Source: Deltaproteobacteria bacterium | Lineage (GTDB): Bacteria; Myxococcota; Myxococcia; Myxococcales; Myxococcaceae | NCBI GenBank assembly: GCA_016875515.1 | Contig: VGRA01000178.1 | Location: forward strand, 1 to 6,069 | Length of the DNA stretch: 6,069 nucleotides | Direction of reading: 5' to 3' | Shown here: positions 4,020-6,069 of the stretch, piece by piece | Layout of the letters: each line of letters opens with the position of its first letter | Position numbering within the stretch: position 1 is the stretch's first letter | Translations under genes and position numbers: made by a program | Notes under the pieces: model-generated | The model's database searches: none | What the model saw: the letters and a program-made list of their open reading frames with translations, nothing else | What the model was told of the DNA's origin: nothing

Positions 4020-6069
4020 ATGGGGCGGGCAGGGTGGGCGTTGGGCGTGGCGCTCGTGGTGGCGTGCGGGTGTGACCGGCGGTGGGTGTGGAGCGCGGGA
4101 GGCGAGTGGTCCCTGGGGCCCGCGGAGGTGGACTTCGGGGCGGTGCAGGTGGGGGGAACGGCCCACCGCTCGCTCCAGCTCACCAACGACGGCCGCACGC
4201 CACTGACGGTCCTCTCGGTGGGCGGCGCAGCGGGGCCGTTTGCGCTCTCGGGCGTCGCGCCCGGGGACGTGCTCCCTCCCGCGAGCAGCCGCCCGGTGAC
4301 GCTCACCTTCGCCCCGGGGGCAGAGGTGGCCGAGGAGGCGGAGCTCCTCGTGGAGGTGGACAGCCCGGGGACCCGGGCGGTGCGGGCGCGCGGCGTGGGG
4401 GGGCAGGCGCGGCTGGAGGCGAGCCCGCTGTTCGTGGATTTCGGCTCGGTGGAGCTGCCCGGCCGAGCCTCGCAGCAGGTGGTCCTGAGGAACGCGGGAA
4501 ACGTGGCGGCGGAGCCTTTGCTCGCGCTCGGCGGGGATGCACCGGACGCCTTCTCGGTGACCTCCGCACCGGGCGTCCTGCTGCCTGGCGAGGAGCGGCC
4601 GGTGGGGCTGCTGTTCCACCCGCTGCAGCTGGGGCTGGCCCGTGCAGGGCTGGAGGTGCGCGCGTGCGCTGCGTGCCCGCCGCTCGAGGTGGGGCTCCAG
4701 GGGATGGGCTCGGCGGGCATCGTCTCCGTGGCCCCCCAGCGGCTGGACTTCGGGCGCGTGCCGGTGGGCAACACCGCCGTACTCAAGCTGTCCGTCAGCC
4801 ACAACGGCACCACCCCGCTGACGTTCCTGCCGCCTGTCATCCAGGGGACGGCGGCGGCGCCCTTCACGGTGCTGTCCGCGCCTGCGCTGCCCGGCGACCA
4901 GCTGCTTCCCGGGATGGTGGTGGAGGTGGTGGTGCAGTTCGCACCCGCTGCGGCCGGCAAGGTGGCGGGGGCCTGGCTGCGGCTGCCGCTCAAGGCCTCC
5001 AACACCGACGGCCGCGTGGACGTGCCGCTGTCCGGCGAGGGGGGCGGCGGGTGCGTGCTGGTCCTCCCGCGCGAGCTGGACTTCGGCACCGTCCCGCAGG
5101 GGATGACGGTGACGCAGCGGGTGGATGTCCTCAACCGCTGCGCAGCGGAGGTGGCGCTCACGGACCTGCAGGTGCTCGGGGCCACCGGGGGCTACTTCTC
5201 GCTCGTGCAGGGGGCGTCGTCTGCCACCGTCCCCGTGGGCGGCGTCCGCTCGCTGCGCGTCGCGTTCACCCCCAGGCAGGGGGAAACGGCCGCCTCGGCC
5301 ACGTTGGCGCTCAAGGCGTGGGAGGGAAGCGCGCCGTACGGCCTGGCGGTGCCGCTGCGCGCCCAGAGCCGCGTCTTCGCCCCCTGCGCCGCGTCCCTCA
5401 CCCCGCAGGCGCTGGACTTTGGCGGCGTGCAGGTGGGGACCTCCACGTCGCTGGGGGTGGCGGTCACCAACACGGGCGCGGACGACTGCGTCGTGTCCGG
5501 GCTCTCGTTGGTGGCGGGGTCCGACTCCGCGTTCCAGGTGACGCCGGCAGACGCGGTGACGCTGCGCCCGGGCGAGTCCCGCCAGCTGCAGGTTGCCTTC
5601 GCCCCGGCCTCGCCGCAGGACCAATCGGGGCTGGCGGAGCTGTTCGTGAACGATCCTGCAGGCGGGCTGCGGCAGGTGCCGCTCTCCGGCACCGGCGTCC
5701 TGGGCTGCCTCACGCTGGCCCCTCCGCTGTTGGACTTCGGCGCGCGGATGCTCTCGTGCGGCGGCCGCTCGCTGGCGCTCACCGCCCGCAACACCTGCTC
5801 CGGCACGGCGCTGCTGCAGCAGGCGTTGCTCGCGCCGGGAGGCTCGCCCGAGTTCGCGCTGGGGGCCGGCCCCGCGCTGCCGCTCGTGCTCCAGGCGGGA
5901 CAGGCCGTCACCTTCCCGGTGAGCTACCAGCCCACGAACGCCGGCGCGGACGGCGCGGCGTTCCAACTGCACACTGGCAGCGGTCCACCACTCACCGCCG
6001 GCGTTCGGGGCGAAGCGGTGCTGGAGACGGAGGCCTCGGAGCTGTTCGTGCAGGAGGCGCGCGCGCGGG
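4020..6069 (+). CDS. Probable lipoprotein with tandem ASH / choice-of-anchor D Ig-like domains (3' end off window)
   Basis: The frame is open from the ATG at 4020 to the right edge, giving 683 residues without a stop. GGAGG/GGGG lies just upstream (spacing four, slightly short). The N-terminus has a hydrophobic segment ending in the lipobox VVAC (Cys16), with a second Cys at 18, so membrane anchoring by lipid is likely. The rest is at least six repeated beta-sandwich domains, each opening with a DFG motif at residues 38, 120, 243, 354, 466 and 572. Each continues in the pattern V-x-V-G, L-x-N-x-G, L-x-P-G, V-x-F-x-P, then a closing L-x-G-x-G. This is the signature of ASPM-SPD-2-Hydin type Ig domains, found in large bacterial surface and secreted proteins, commonly annotated as choice-of-anchor D. 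No enzyme motif is visible. It follows the 763-aa protein by 120 bp on the same strand. A structural or scaffold role at the cell surface is inferred. Confidence 0.9.
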   Translation, partial: MGRAGWALGVALVVACGCDRRWVWSAGGEWSLGPAEVDFGAVQVGGTAHRSLQLTNDGRTPLTVLSVGGAAGPFALSGVAPGDVLPPASSRPVTLTFAPGAEVAEEAELLVEVDSPGTRAVRARGVGGQARLEASPLFVDFGSVELPGRASQQVVLRNAGNVAAEPLLALGGDAPDAFSVTSAPGVLLPGEERPVGLLFHPLQLGLARAGLEVRACAACPPLEVGLQGMGSAGIVSVAPQRLDFGRVPVGNTAVLKLSVSHNGTTPLTFLPPVIQGTAAAPFTVLSAPALPGDQLLPGMVVEVVVQFAPAAAGKVAGAWLRLPLKASNTDGRVDVPLSGEGGGGCVLVLPRELDFGTVPQGMTVTQRVDVLNRCAAEVALTDLQVLGATGGYFSLVQGASSATVPVGGVRSLRVAFTPRQGETAASATLALKAWEGSAPYGLAVPLRAQSRVFAPCAASLTPQALDFGGVQVGTSTSLGVAVTNTGADDCVVSGLSLVAGSDSAFQVTPADAVTLRPGESRQLQVAFAPASPQDQSGLAELFVNDPAGGLRQVPLSGTGVLGCLTLAPPLLDFGARMLSCGGRSLALTARNTCSGTALLQQALLAPGGSPEFALGAGPALPLVLQAGQAVTFPVSYQPTNAGADGAAFQLHTGSGPPLTAGVRGEAVLETEASELFVQEARAR
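4113..6014 (+). repeat. Six ASH-type Ig-like domain repeats in the lipoprotein
   Basis: Successive DFG motifs lie 82, 123, 111, 112 and 106 residues apart, so domain 1 is the shortest. Sequence similarity between units is limited to motif positions, meaning old, diverged repeats. Domains 4, 5 and 6 share a Cys pair absent from 1 and 3: one Cys 9-10 residues before the DFG Asp (345, 456, 563) and one 20-24 after it (374, 490, 593). Domain 2 instead has a C-A-A-C at 216-219, and domain 6 an extra Cys at 580. Confidence 0.8.

Noticed and set aside
3723..5972. Minus-strand frames of 749 and 436 residues opposite the ASH lipoprotein.
   Set aside because: Antisense shadows: Arg/His/Gln-rich or Ser/Pro-rich low-complexity products, while the plus strand has a lipobox and six clear domain repeats.

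Overview
The window is very GC-rich, and coding third positions are almost always G or C. It carries parts of four genes built from secreted, membrane or surface-type proteins. Cys-rich collagen-linked repeats, PKD/Ig-like domains, ASH ('choice-of-anchor D') repeats and lipoprotein-type signal peptides together are typical of Myxococcota (for example Archangium, Corallococcus or Myxococcus relatives). That taxonomic call is inference; no rRNA or marker gene is present.

Layout. On the minus strand, a two-gene unit runs from about 1505 down to the left edge. It has a membrane protein with a signal peptide and about four membrane segments (816-1505), then a class C beta-lactamase-fold serine hydrolase (819 to 1, C-terminus off the window). 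The two overlap as GTGA, and a strong Shine-Dalgarno sits inside the end of the upstream gene. A divergent intergenic region of about 100 bp (1506-1607) holds a locally AT-richer patch with a perfect 10-bp palindrome. On the plus strand, a 763-residue modular exported protein (1608-3899) starts after a consensus AGGAGG. After a 120-bp gap with one GC-rich hairpin comes a second exported protein, a likely lipoprotein, that runs off the right edge (4020-6069). Both plus-strand genes are invisible to a simple longest-ORF reading: the first because its frame stays open far upstream, the second because it has no stop in the window.

The 763-aa protein has, in order: a signal peptide, eight two-cysteine repeats joined by short collagen-like Gly-X-Y linkers, a CxxGG...CNG motif, a PKD/REJ-like domain, an Ig-like domain with a Cys-Trp-Cys core, and a C-terminal beta-sandwich of probable LamG/concanavalin type. 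It looks like a stalk carrying a binding head. The next protein is a lipobox signal followed by at least six ASH-type Ig domains marked by a DFG motif at each start. Its last visible residues resemble the lead-in to another domain. No catalytic residues are recognisable in either plus-strand protein, so a structural or adhesive surface role is the best inference. No mobile element, CRISPR array, tRNA or rRNA was seen.
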